DNA from: an uncultured Pseudomonadota bacterium
GTDB taxonomy: Bacteria > Pseudomonadota > Gammaproteobacteria > Burkholderiales > Burkholderiaceae
Direction: 5' to 3'
NCBI GenBank assembly: GCA_946480245.1
Contig: CAMLIZ010000088.1
Coordinates: forward strand, 1-18,242
Length of the DNA: 18,242 nt
Both the position numbers and the translations under genes were made by a program. The notes under the pieces were generated by a model. It was not told the origin of the DNA and did no database searches. It saw only the letters and a list, made by a program, of their open reading frames with translations. Each line of letters begins with the position of its first letter. The first letter of the stretch is position 1. Positions 1 through 6,623 of the stretch are shown here, in pieces.

Positions 1-542
1 GACGCCCGCGCCGCCGCCACATTGGACGGCGAGTCGTCAATGAACAGTGTCTGCGCCGGATCGAGCTGCAGGCGTTCGCGCGTGAGTTCGAAGATCGCGG
101 GGTCCGGTTTGATCAGCTGAACACGCGACGAAAAGACGCCGTCGCGGAACCAGTCGTAGAACGGGTGCGCCGTTTCCAGGTGCGCCGCATACGGCAGCGG
201 CATGTTGGACAGAAAGTACAGCCCGTGCCCCACCGCCTGCAGGCGCTCGATCAGCGCCACCGTGTGCGGCATGGGCTGCAATTCGTCGGGCACGGCGTGC
301 ACCACCTGCGCCACCTCGCTCGGGTGCAAGCCGCTGCGCGCGGCAATGCGCGCCACCAGCTCCGGCACGTCCAGCATCCCGCGGTCGAACTCGCCCCAGT
401 CGCCGCGGTAGTCGCCGAAGAAGGCGTCCACCAGCGGCTGGGCATCAGCCGGCGTGGGCGCATGTTGGGGCAATACGCGCGACAGCAATTGCGCCGGGCG
501 CCAGCGAAACACCACGGCGCCGAGATCGAAGACGATGGCCAT
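1..542 (-). CDS. HAD-superfamily sugar phosphatase-like hydrolase (C-terminus cut by window edge)
   Basis: A haloacid dehalogenase (HAD) family hydrolase; 180 codons are visible and the last few dozen residues lie outside the window. Translation from ATG at 542 begins MAIVFDLGAVVF, HAD motif I with nucleophile Asp6. Motif II is LSN in FLSNMPLPYA, the motif III lysine is in LIKPDPAIF, and motif IV is FIDDSPSNV near the window edge. The second motif I Asp is replaced by Gly (DLG), as in the YihX-like branch, whose E. coli member dephosphorylates alpha-glucose 1-phosphate. The start lies 6 bp after the pgi stop, so it is the third gene of tal-pgi-HAD. No clear ribosome site is seen, which suggests translational coupling. 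Family membership is firm; the sugar-phosphate substrate is inferred from resemblance to YihX and from the operon. A nucleotide phosphatase or a broad-range phosphatase is possible. Confidence 0.85.
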   Translation of the reverse strand, partial: MAIVFDLGAVVFRWRPAQLLSRVLPQHAPTPADAQPLVDAFFGDYRGDWGEFDRGMLDVPELVARIAARSGLHPSEVAQVVHAVPDELQPMPHTVALIERLQAVGHGLYFLSNMPLPYAAHLETAHPFYDWFRDGVFSSRVQLIKPDPAIFELTRERLQLDPAQTLFIDDSPSNVAAARA

Positions 543-548
543 GCCGGA

Positions 549-2162
549 TCAGGCCGTGCGCAGGCGCTGCAGCAGGCCGGCGGTGGAGGGGTCCAGCCCG
601 GCGGTATCGCCCGAGGCCAGGCGCGGCAGCAGGTCACTGCACAGCGCCTTGCCCAGTTCCACGCCCCACTGGTCGAAGCTGTTGATGCGCCACAGCGCGC
701 CGCTGGTGAACACCCTGTGCTCGTACATCGCAATCAGTGCGCCGAGCGCACGCGGTGTGAGACGCTCAATCAGCAAGGTGGTGCTGGGCCGGTTGCCGGG
801 GAAGGTGCGGTGGCGTGCGATGGTGGCCGCGTCCAGCGACTTCGATGCGGTGGGCGCGCGCTCGCCCAGCGCCTGCTCGGTGCTCTTGCCCAACATCAGC
901 GCTTGCGCTTGCGCCAGGCAGTTGGCGATCAGTTTGGCCTGCAGGTCGGCCTCGCCGTGGGTCGGGTGCTTGACCGCGATGAACTCCACCGGGATCACGT
1001 CGGTGCCCTGGTGCAGCATCTGGAAGAACGCATGCTGGCCATTGGTGCCGGGCTCGCCCCACACCACCGGGCTGGTGCCGTAGGGCACGGCCTGGCCGTC
1101 GAGATCCACACGCTTGCCGTTGGACTCCATCTCCAGTTGCTGCAGGTAGGCAGGCAGGCGCTTCAGGCCCTGGTGATAGGGCGCCACGCCGCGGCTGGTG
1201 AAGCCATGGAAGTTGCGGTACCACACGTCCAGCAGGCCCAGTTGCACCGGCAGGTTGCGCTCCAACGGCGTGGTGCGGAAATGCTCGTCCATCGCATGCG
1301 CGCCGGCGAGCAGCGCGCGGAAGTTGTCGGCGCCGATGGCGATCGCGATGGGCAACCCGATGGCCGACCACATCGAGTAGCGGCCACCCACCCAGTCCCA
1401 GAAACCGAAGGTGGTGCTGATGCCGAAGGCGGCCGCCGCCTGCACGTTGGTGGTGGTGGCCACAAAGTGCTTGTGGGTGTCGGTGCCGCCGCTGGCAAGG
1501 AACCACGCCTTCGCGACCTGCGCATTGGCCATCGTCTCCTGAGTGGTAAAGGTCTTGGAGGCGATGATGAACAGCGTCTCGGCGGGCTTCAGGCGCTGCA
1601 GCACGGGCACGATGTCGTGGCCGTCCACGTTGGAGACGAAGTGAAACTCGAGCCCCGGGTGCACGAAGGCCTGCAGCGCGGGCACGGCCATCTGCGGCCC
1701 GAGATCGGAGCCGCCGATGCCGATGTTCACCACGTGCCTGATGCCGCTTGCCGCGCTGTCACGCACCTGCTCGGCGTAGGCCAGCATGCGCTCGAGCACG
1801 TCGTGCACCTCGTCGCTGTGCGGGCCCTGCCCGCGCGGAGCGCGCAACGCGGTGTGCAGCACGGCGCGGCCTTCGGTGTGGTTGACGGCAAAGCCGGCGA
1901 ACATTGCATCGCGCCGTGCCTCCAGGTGGCATTCGCGCGCCAGGTCCTGCAGCAGCTTGCGGGTGGCCAGGTCCCAGCGGTTCTTCGACAAATCGGCGAA
2001 CACCTCGGGCCCCTGCAGCGAGAAGGCGTCGAACCGTGCAGGGTCGCGCGCAAAAGCTTCACGCAGGTCGAGATCGCGGCCGTGCGCTTCGTAGTGGCCC
2101 CGCAACGCCGTCCAGGCGACGGTGCGGTCGCAGCGCGGCACGTCTTGCCAGTTCGTTGTCAT
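549..2162 (-). CDS. pgi: glucose-6-phosphate isomerase
   Basis: Cytoplasmic enzyme interconverting glucose 6-phosphate and fructose 6-phosphate, linking glycolysis/gluconeogenesis with the pentose phosphate and Entner-Doudoroff routes. The 537-residue protein is close to the usual length. Both family signatures are present: [14 protein letters not shown] at about 257-270 and [19 protein letters not shown] at about 487-505. By alignment in memory with the E. coli and rabbit enzymes, the catalytic residues should be Glu370 in GEPGTNGQ, His399 in VKHP and Lys505 in VELGK. Phosphate-binding segments GSDLGP (151-156) and SKTFTTQET (202-210) are also visible. The ATG at 2162 overlaps the tal stop by 4 bp (ATGA), so the two genes are translationally coupled. 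Full length, no defects seen. Confidence 0.97.
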   Translation of the reverse strand: MTTNWQDVPRCDRTVAWTALRGHYEAHGRDLDLREAFARDPARFDAFSLQGPEVFADLSKNRWDLATRKLLQDLARECHLEARRDAMFAGFAVNHTEGRAVLHTALRAPRGQGPHSDEVHDVLERMLAYAEQVRDSAASGIRHVVNIGIGGSDLGPQMAVPALQAFVHPGLEFHFVSNVDGHDIVPVLQRLKPAETLFIIASKTFTTQETMANAQVAKAWFLASGGTDTHKHFVATTTNVQAAAAFGISTTFGFWDWVGGRYSMWSAIGLPIAIAIGADNFRALLAGAHAMDEHFRTTPLERNLPVQLGLLDVWYRNFHGFTSRGVAPYHQGLKRLPAYLQQLEMESNGKRVDLDGQAVPYGTSPVVWGEPGTNGQHAFFQMLHQGTDVIPVEFIAVKHPTHGEADLQAKLIANCLAQAQALMLGKSTEQALGERAPTASKSLDAATIARHRTFPGNRPSTTLLIERLTPRALGALIAMYEHRVFTSGALWRINSFDQWGVELGKALCSDLLPRLASGDTAGLDPSTAGLLQRLRTA

Positions 2163-3109
2163 TTCAGTGCTTCGATCATCTTGTCGAGCTTGACCGCGTC
2201 GGCGGCGAAGGCGCGGATACCTTCGGCCAGCTTCTCGGTGGCCATCGCGTCATCGTTGAGCGCGTAGCGGAACGCCGGCTCGTTGAACATCACGCCCGGC
2301 TGATCGCAGCGCTGCGCGTCGTCCTCGCCCAGCACGCGCGGCAACGGTTCGTCGCTGCCCTGCAGCGCAGCCAGCAATTCGGGGCTGATCGTCAGCAGAT
2401 CGCACCCGGCCAGCGCGCGGATCTGCCCGACGTTGCGGAAGCTCGCGCCCATCACCTCGGTGCCGACGCCGAACTTCTTGAAGTAGCGATAGACCCGCGC
2501 CACCGACTGCACGCCGGGGTCGTTGAGGCCCGCATTGGCGGCTTCGTCCCAGCCGGCGCCCGCGGCCTTCTTGTGCCAGTCGTAAATGCGGCCCACGAAC
2601 GGCGAGATCAACGTGACGCCGGCGTCGCCGCAGGCGACGGCCTGGCAGAAGGAGAACAGCAAGGTGAGGTTGCAGTGGATACCTTCGTGCTCCAGCGCAC
2701 GCGCGGCCTGGATGCCCTCCCAGGTGGCGGCGATCTTCACCAGCACGCGCTCGCGGCCCACGCCCGCCCGCTCGTACAACTCGACCAGGCGCTTGGCACG
2801 CGCGATGGTGCAGGCGGTGTCGAACGACAGGCGCGCATCCACCTCGGTACTCACGCGACCCGGAACGACCTTCAGGATCTCCAAACCGAAGCGCACGATC
2901 ACCTCGTCGACCACCGCCTCCAGCGGCTTATCGTGGTGCGCAGCCACCGTCTCCTGCAGCAGCGGCGCGTACTCGGGCTGCTGCACCGCCTTCAGGATCA
3001 GCGACGGGTTGGTGGTGGCGTCGCGCGGCGCGAAGGCCCCCAGCTGCTTGAAGTTGCCGGTGTCGGCGACGACGATGGTGTATTGCTTGAGCTGGTCGAG
3101 CTGGTTCAT
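2159..3109 (-). CDS. tal: transaldolase
   Basis: Transaldolase of the non-oxidative pentose phosphate pathway; it moves a dihydroxyacetone unit from sedoheptulose 7-phosphate to glyceraldehyde 3-phosphate. The protein is 316 residues from the chosen ATG, matching the TalA/TalB class. The N-terminus [20 protein letters not shown] aligns with E. coli TalB, which decides this start over an in-frame candidate 28 codons upstream (3193). [10 protein letters not shown] (30-39) is the first family signature. The Schiff-base lysine is Lys125 in [11 protein letters not shown], followed by CNLTLLFSF. The gene leads the operon tal-pgi-HAD and is transcribed away from zwf across a 160-bp region. No strong Shine-Dalgarno sequence precedes the ATG. 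Coupling to pgi by a 4-bp overlap supports shared control of the C6/C7 sugar phosphate pool. Confidence 0.96.
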   Translation of the reverse strand: MNQLDQLKQYTIVVADTGNFKQLGAFAPRDATTNPSLILKAVQQPEYAPLLQETVAAHHDKPLEAVVDEVIVRFGLEILKVVPGRVSTEVDARLSFDTACTIARAKRLVELYERAGVGRERVLVKIAATWEGIQAARALEHEGIHCNLTLLFSFCQAVACGDAGVTLISPFVGRIYDWHKKAAGAGWDEAANAGLNDPGVQSVARVYRYFKKFGVGTEVMGASFRNVGQIRALAGCDLLTISPELLAALQGSDEPLPRVLGEDDAQRCDQPGVMFNEPAFRYALNDDAMATEKLAEGIRAFAADAVKLDKMIEALK

Positions 3110-3204
3110 GGCAGCACGGGAAGGAACACGAATGCCGATTAGAACCCGAGCTTGGGCAGGCACCGTTTCAACCCGGTACAGAGCTCGGGGCACGCCCCTT
3201 GCCG

Positions 3205-3233
3205 TTGACCAGGGGAAGAAACTCGTGCATTAT
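3205..3233 (+). promoter_or_regulatory. predicted sigma-70 promoter of zwf-hexR
   Basis: TTGACC (3205-3210, 5 of 6 consensus bases) is separated by exactly 17 bp from CATTAT (3228-3233, 4 of 6). Transcription would start near 3240, giving a leader of about 30 nt before the zwf ATG at 3270. The -10 box overlaps GATAAT read on the opposite strand (3234-3229), so a leftward tal promoter could share it, although a leftward -35 box is not evident. Confidence 0.6.
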
Positions 3234-3239
3234 CGCCAA

Positions 3240-3254
3240 AGAAACTAAGTTACA
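3240..3254. promoter_or_regulatory. candidate HexR-type operator between tal and zwf
   Basis: AGAAACTAAGTTACA is a near-palindrome around base 3247: the inner AACT-A-AGTT is perfect, and one more outer pair (G3241/C3253) also matches. It lies at the predicted zwf transcription start, where a bound repressor would block the promoter. One half, GTTACA, resembles the TTACA half-site of published HexR motifs in other proteobacteria; the other half does not fit well. A hexR-like gene lies downstream of zwf. Assignment to HexR is inference. Confidence 0.4.
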
Positions 3255-3269
3255 CCGCGACCTCGCAGC

Positions 3270-4715
3270 ATGTCTTTCGATCTCGTGTTTTTCGGTGGTA
3301 CCGGCGACCTCACGTGGCGCAAGTTGATGCCGGCGCTGTTCCAGGCCTTCCGCCACGGCAAGTTGCCACCGAACGGCCGCATCCTGGCGGTGGCGCGCGA
3401 CGAGCAGTCCGACGACAAGTACCGCAACTGGCTGAAGGAGCGCTTCCAGGAGGTGGACACGCCCAAGCGTCCCACCGACGAGGAATTCGAGCGCTTCGCG
3501 CAGCTGCTGCACTACAAGCGCATGGATCTGTCGCAGCCGGAGCACTACACACGGCTCAAGGAGTGGCTGGGCGAGCGCAGCGCCGACACCGTGGTGCTGT
3601 ACCTGGCTACCAGCCCACACCTTTTCCCGCAGATCTGCGAGCAGCTCGGCCGCGCCGGCCTCAACGGCCCGCACATCCGAGTGGTGCTGGAAAAGCCGCT
3701 GGGCCATGACCTCGAGAGCGCCCGGGAGATCAACCGCGTCGTGCGTTCGGTGTTCACCGAGCAACAGGCGTTTCGTATCGACCACTATCTGGGCAAGCCG
3801 TCGGTGCAGAACCTGATGGCGCTGCGCTTCGGCAACGCGCTGTTCGAACCGCTGTGGCGGCGCGAGAGCATCGCGAACATCCAGATCACGCTGGCAGAAG
3901 GCATCGGCGTCGGCACGCGCGGCGACTTCTACGACCGCACGGGCGCACTGCGCGACATGGTGCAGAACCACGCACTGCAACTGCTGACGATGATCGCGAT
4001 GGAGCCGCCCTCCACCAACGACGCCGACGCGATCCGCGACGAGAAGCTGAAGGTGTTGCGTTCGCTGAAGCCTTTCACCGACGAGAGCGTGCATCGCGAC
4101 GTGGTGCGCGGCCAGTACCGCGCCGGCGTGGCCGACGGCAAGCCGGTGCGCGGCTATCTCGAAGAGGCCAAGGTGCCGCCAGGCAGCCGTTGCGAAACCT
4201 TCGTGGCCCTGCGAACCGAGGTGCAGAACTGGCGCTGGGCCGGCGTGCCGTTCTACTTGCGCACCGGCAAGCGCCTGGCCACGCGCAATGCCGAGATCGC
4301 GGTCAACTTCCGCCCGGTGCCGCACCCGATCTTTCACGGAGCCGCGCACGCCAACAAGCTCGTGATCAAGCTGCAACCCGAGGACGGCCTGGAGCTTCAC
4401 CTGCTGGCTGCCAAGGGCACGGGGCAGTTCGAGACCCTGTCGCCCGTGTCGCTCGACCTCGACTTCGACAAGGCCTTTCCCGCTGAGCGGGTGGGCGCGT
4501 ACGAGCGCCTGCTGCTCGACGCCATCGCAGGTCGGCTGAACCTGTTCGTGCGCAGCGACGAACAGGAGCAGGCCTGGCGCTGGGTGGAGCCGATCCTCGA
4601 CACATGGAAGCACGACAGCAACCCGCCTCGGCCCTACGCCGCCGGCAGCTGGGGCCCGCCGGCCGCCAGTGCGCTGGTCGCGCGCGATGGCTACGTGTGG
4701 GACGAAGAACAGTGA
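3270..4715 (+). CDS. zwf: glucose-6-phosphate 1-dehydrogenase
   Basis: Oxidises glucose 6-phosphate to 6-phosphogluconolactone with NADP(H) (or NAD), the entry to the oxidative pentose phosphate and Entner-Doudoroff pathways. The protein has 481 residues, normal for the family. The nucleotide-binding turn is GGTGDLTWRKL (9-19), in place of the more usual GASGDL form. EKPLGHD (141-147) contributes to the active site, and RIDHYLGK (169-176) is the G6PD signature with the substrate-binding lysine and catalytic histidine region. The ATG at 3270 has no obvious Shine-Dalgarno sequence, but the protein starts right at the Rossmann strand, so a later start is excluded. It stands 27 bp before hexR on the same strand and diverges from tal. 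Likely regulation is by the HexR-like protein through the site at 3240-3254. Confidence 0.97.
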   Translation: MSFDLVFFGGTGDLTWRKLMPALFQAFRHGKLPPNGRILAVARDEQSDDKYRNWLKERFQEVDTPKRPTDEEFERFAQLLHYKRMDLSQPEHYTRLKEWLGERSADTVVLYLATSPHLFPQICEQLGRAGLNGPHIRVVLEKPLGHDLESAREINRVVRSVFTEQQAFRIDHYLGKPSVQNLMALRFGNALFEPLWRRESIANIQITLAEGIGVGTRGDFYDRTGALRDMVQNHALQLLTMIAMEPPSTNDADAIRDEKLKVLRSLKPFTDESVHRDVVRGQYRAGVADGKPVRGYLEEAKVPPGSRCETFVALRTEVQNWRWAGVPFYLRTGKRLATRNAEIAVNFRPVPHPIFHGAAHANKLVIKLQPEDGLELHLLAAKGTGQFETLSPVSLDLDFDKAFPAERVGAYERLLLDAIAGRLNLFVRSDEQEQAWRWVEPILDTWKHDSNPPRPYAAGSWGPPAASALVARDGYVWDEEQ

Positions 4716-4730
4716 CCCGCGCCGAGCGCT

Positions 4731-4736
4731 GAGGGA
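4731..4736 (+). promoter_or_regulatory. ribosome binding site of hexR
   Basis: GAGGGA lies 6 nt before the ATG at 4743. It supports this start rather than the second in-frame ATG two codons later, and shows hexR can be translated on its own from the zwf transcript. Confidence 0.6.
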
Positions 4737-4742
4737 CCCGAG

Positions 4743-5618
4743 ATGAGCATGCTGGACCGCATTCGCGCGTCGATTCCGGCGCTGCCGCCGGCCGAGCAAC
4801 GCGTGGCCAAGCTGGTGCTGAACGACGCACGCACCTTTGCCAGCCTGCCGGTGAGCGAACTGGCCGAGCGCGCGCACGTCAGCAAGCCCACCGTGGTGCG
4901 CTTCTGCCGCAGCGTGGGCTATGACGGCCTCGCCGACTTCAAGCTCAAGCTTGCAGGCAGCGTGAACGAAGGCGTGCCCTTCGTTCATCGCGCTGTCGAT
5001 GAGGACGACAAGCCCGGCGAGCTGATCATCAAGGTCACCGACAACGCCGTGGCGGCACTGCTGAAGTACCGCAACGATGCCGCCAGCCACGCATTCGAGC
5101 GCGCCATTGCAGCGCTCACGCAAGCCTGTCGCAATGGGCGACGCATCGAGTTCTACGGGGTGGGCAACTCGGGCATCGTGGCACTGGACGCGCAGCACAA
5201 GTTCTTCCGCCTTGGCGTCAACGCCATTGCCTGCAGCGACGGTCACGTGCAAGTGATGAGCGCCACGATGCTGCAGCCCGGCGACTGCGCGGTGGTGATC
5301 TCCAATTCAGGCCGCAGCCGCGACCTGCTCGACGCCGCCGACATCGCCCGCCGCAAGGGCGCCACGGTGATCGTGATCACGTGCAGCGGCTCGCCGCTGG
5401 CACAGATGGCGCAGGGCAACAACCAGGTGCTGCTGGCGGCCGACCACCCCGAGGACTACGACCGCTACAGCCCGATGGTGTCGCGCCTGCTGCACCTGGT
5501 GATCATCGACATCCTCACCACCGGCGTAGCGCTGCGCATCGGCCAGCAGACGCTGCGACCGATGCTGCAGGAAATCAAGAAGAACCTGCGCAGCAAGCGC
5601 TACGCCCAGCCGGAGTAG
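4743..5618 (+). CDS. hexR: HexR-like transcriptional regulator (RpiR family, HTH + SIS domains)
   Basis: A 291-residue RpiR-family DNA-binding protein. The N-terminal helix-turn-helix covers about 1-77, with the recognition region SKPTVVRFCRSVGYDG at 47-62. The C-terminal sugar-phosphate-binding SIS domain covers about 125-260, with GVGNSG (139-144) and SNSGRSRDLL (187-196). The order of motifs, the start MSMLDRI and the segment FKLKLAGSVNEGVPFVHRAVDEDD resemble E. coli HexR, which represses or activates central sugar genes and is released by 2-keto-3-deoxy-6-phosphogluconate. It follows zwf by 27 bp with its own ribosome site, so it is probably co-transcribed and autoregulated. Expected targets are zwf, tal-pgi and edd/eda, the last not in this window. 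Family assignment is strong; the HexR name rests on similarity and on position next to zwf. The stop is only 8 bp from the mlaB stop on the other strand. Confidence 0.9.
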   Translation: MSMLDRIRASIPALPPAEQRVAKLVLNDARTFASLPVSELAERAHVSKPTVVRFCRSVGYDGLADFKLKLAGSVNEGVPFVHRAVDEDDKPGELIIKVTDNAVAALLKYRNDAASHAFERAIAALTQACRNGRRIEFYGVGNSGIVALDAQHKFFRLGVNAIACSDGHVQVMSATMLQPGDCAVVISNSGRSRDLLDAADIARRKGATVIVITCSGSPLAQMAQGNNQVLLAADHPEDYDRYSPMVSRLLHLVIIDILTTGVALRIGQQTLRPMLQEIKKNLRSKRYAQPE

Positions 5619-5620
5619 CG
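5598..5620. terminator. inverted repeat at the hexR/mlaB convergence
   Basis: CGCTAC (5598-5603) and GTAGCG (5615-5620) form a perfect 6-bp stem with an 11-nt loop, spanning the hexR stop codon and ending 6 bp before the mlaB stop. The two convergent genes leave only 8 bp between them, so any terminator must lie in coding sequence. No T-tract follows on either strand, so intrinsic termination is doubtful. Confidence 0.25.
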
Positions 5621-5626
5621 GCGCAC

Positions 5627-5896
5627 TCAGCCCAGGGCGAGCAGTTGGTCCACGCCGTATAGCTTGGCGAGTTCCAGCAGCTTGGGCGGTGCGCCGTGCA
5701 CGGCAAAGCCCTTGCCCCAGGCCTGCGCCAGCCGCTTGCACTCGAGCAGCACGGCGAGCGCGCCGCTGTCGAGCTCGCGCAGCGGGCTGGCATCCAGCGT
5801 GAGCGCCTCGCCACCGTCACGCTGCAAGGCTTGCGAGAGCATGCGCAGCGTGTCCTGCGCTTCGCGCAACGTGACGGTTTGGGGCAGCATCAGCAC
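5627..5896 (-). CDS. mlaB: MlaB-type STAS domain protein of the Mla phospholipid transporter
   Basis: A small cytoplasmic STAS-domain protein of 89 residues that, in the MlaFEDB complex, binds the MlaF ATPase and is needed for its assembly and activity. The sequence fits the STAS fold: LTLDASPLRELDSGALAVLLECKRLAQ (about 32-58) has the conserved Asp-Ser pair before the alpha helix, and the C-terminal LLELAKLYGVDQLL follows the usual pattern. The GTG at 5896 lies 5 bp after the mlaC stop; an ATG two codons later (5890) is an alternative. Last gene of the operon. Similarity to characterised MlaB is weak, as usual for STAS proteins, so the call leans on the operon context. Confidence 0.88.
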   Translation of the reverse strand: MLMLPQTVTLREAQDTLRMLSQALQRDGGEALTLDASPLRELDSGALAVLLECKRLAQAWGKGFAVHGAPPKLLELAKLYGVDQLLALG

Positions 5897-5901
5897 GGCG
5901 T

Positions 5902-6534
5902 TCAGCCCTTTGCCGAACGGGCGGCAGCAGCCTTGTTCTTCTCGGCCAGCTTGCCGATCAGCCCGTCGATGCCGTTGGTGCCGATCTCCTGTGCGAAGCT
6001 GTTGCGGTACTGCTCCACCAGCCAGATGCCGCCGACGTTGATGTCATAGACGCGCCAGCTGTCCGCTGCTTTTTCGAGCCGGTAGTCGAGTTGGATCGGC
6101 TCGCCGCCGCTGTTGTGCACCTCCGTGCGCACCACGACCTCGTTATCGGTCGGCTGCGAGCGCATCGGCTTCAACACCACCGTAGTGGACTCGCGCACCT
6201 GCGTCAGGGCGCCCGCGTAAGTGCGCACCAGCAGCGTCTTGAACTCGTCCTGCAGGCGGGTTCGTTGCTCCGGCGTAGCGCTGCGCCAGTAGCGGCCCAC
6301 TGCCGCCGAGGTCATACGCTGGAAGTCGACGTGTGGCATCACCTTGGCATCGACAAGCGCATTGATACGCTGCACGTCGCCAGACTGGATGGCCTTGTCG
6401 CCCTTTACCGCGTCGATCACGTCGTTGGACACCTGCTTCACCAGGGCGTCGGGAGCGACGACATCGGCGCGCGCCGTACCGGCGACGAAAGCACTGGCGA
6501 TCACCAGCGCGGAACAGAGACGTTGGAACCACAT
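5902..6534 (-). CDS. mlaC: MlaC, periplasmic phospholipid-binding protein
   Basis: Periplasmic shuttle that carries phospholipid between the MlaA complex in the outer membrane and MlaFEDB in the inner membrane. From the ATG at 6534 the protein is 210 residues and begins with a clear Sec signal peptide (MWFQRLCSALVIASAFVAG, cleavage likely after ARA at residue 23). An in-frame start 31 codons upstream is rejected because it would bury the signal peptide, and because AAGGAG stands at the right distance before 6534. The mature part carries typical MlaC (Tol-Ttg2) features: FKTLLVRTYAGAL in the centre and SWRVYDINVGGIWLVEQYRNSF near the C-terminus. It follows mlaA after an 89-bp gap containing two hairpins and is followed by mlaB after 5 bp. 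Confidence 0.94.
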   Translation of the reverse strand: MWFQRLCSALVIASAFVAGTARADVVAPDALVKQVSNDVIDAVKGDKAIQSGDVQRINALVDAKVMPHVDFQRMTSAAVGRYWRSATPEQRTRLQDEFKTLLVRTYAGALTQVRESTTVVLKPMRSQPTDNEVVVRTEVHNSGGEPIQLDYRLEKAADSWRVYDINVGGIWLVEQYRNSFAQEIGTNGIDGLIGKLAEKNKAAAARSAKG

Positions 6535-6543
6535 GGGGCAAGA

Positions 6544-6549
6544 CTCCTT
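6544..6549 (-). promoter_or_regulatory. strong ribosome binding site of mlaC
   Basis: AAGGAG read on the minus strand, 9 nt before the mlaC ATG at 6534. It is the best Shine-Dalgarno sequence in the mla operon and decides the mlaC start. Confidence 0.75.
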
Positions 6550-6559
6550 ACATGTCGTT

Positions 6560-6578
6560 GTGCAGCCACGGGCTGTGC
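6560..6578 (-). other. second hairpin in the mlaA-mlaC gap
   Basis: CAGCC (6563-6567) and GGCTG (6571-6575) pair around a 3-nt loop. The stem extends to 8 pairs if two G-T wobbles and an outer G-C pair (6560/6578) are included. It lies between the 6594-6614 hairpin and the mlaC ribosome site. Confidence 0.4.
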
Positions 6579-6593
6579 CGCCGCCACGATGAT

Positions 6594-6614
6594 CGGGTTC
6601 GAGCGACGAACCCG
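6594..6614 (-). other. intercistronic hairpin just after mlaA
   Basis: CGGGTTCG (6594-6601) and CGAACCCG (6607-6614) form a perfect 8-bp stem with a 5-nt loop, 9 nt beyond the mlaA stop. No T-tract follows on the minus strand, so full intrinsic termination is unlikely. An mRNA-stabilising or processing element, or a weak attenuator that lowers mlaC-mlaB relative to mlaFEDA, would fit. Confidence 0.5.
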
Positions 6615-6623
6615 CTGCTGAGT

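Noticed and set aside
165..2267. A 700-codon open frame on the plus strand opposite pgi
   Set aside because: It is antisense to pgi and tal, rich in Arg, His, Gln and Ala as expected of a shadow frame in GC-rich DNA, and has no recognisable domain.
3138..3171. tal promoter from TTGAAA and TCTAAT on the minus strand
   Set aside because: Each box fits 5 of 6 bases, but the spacer is 22 bp, too long for sigma-70.
3168..5252. A 694-codon open frame on the minus strand opposite zwf and hexR
   Set aside because: It mirrors two well-supported genes, has shadow-like composition, and no family features.
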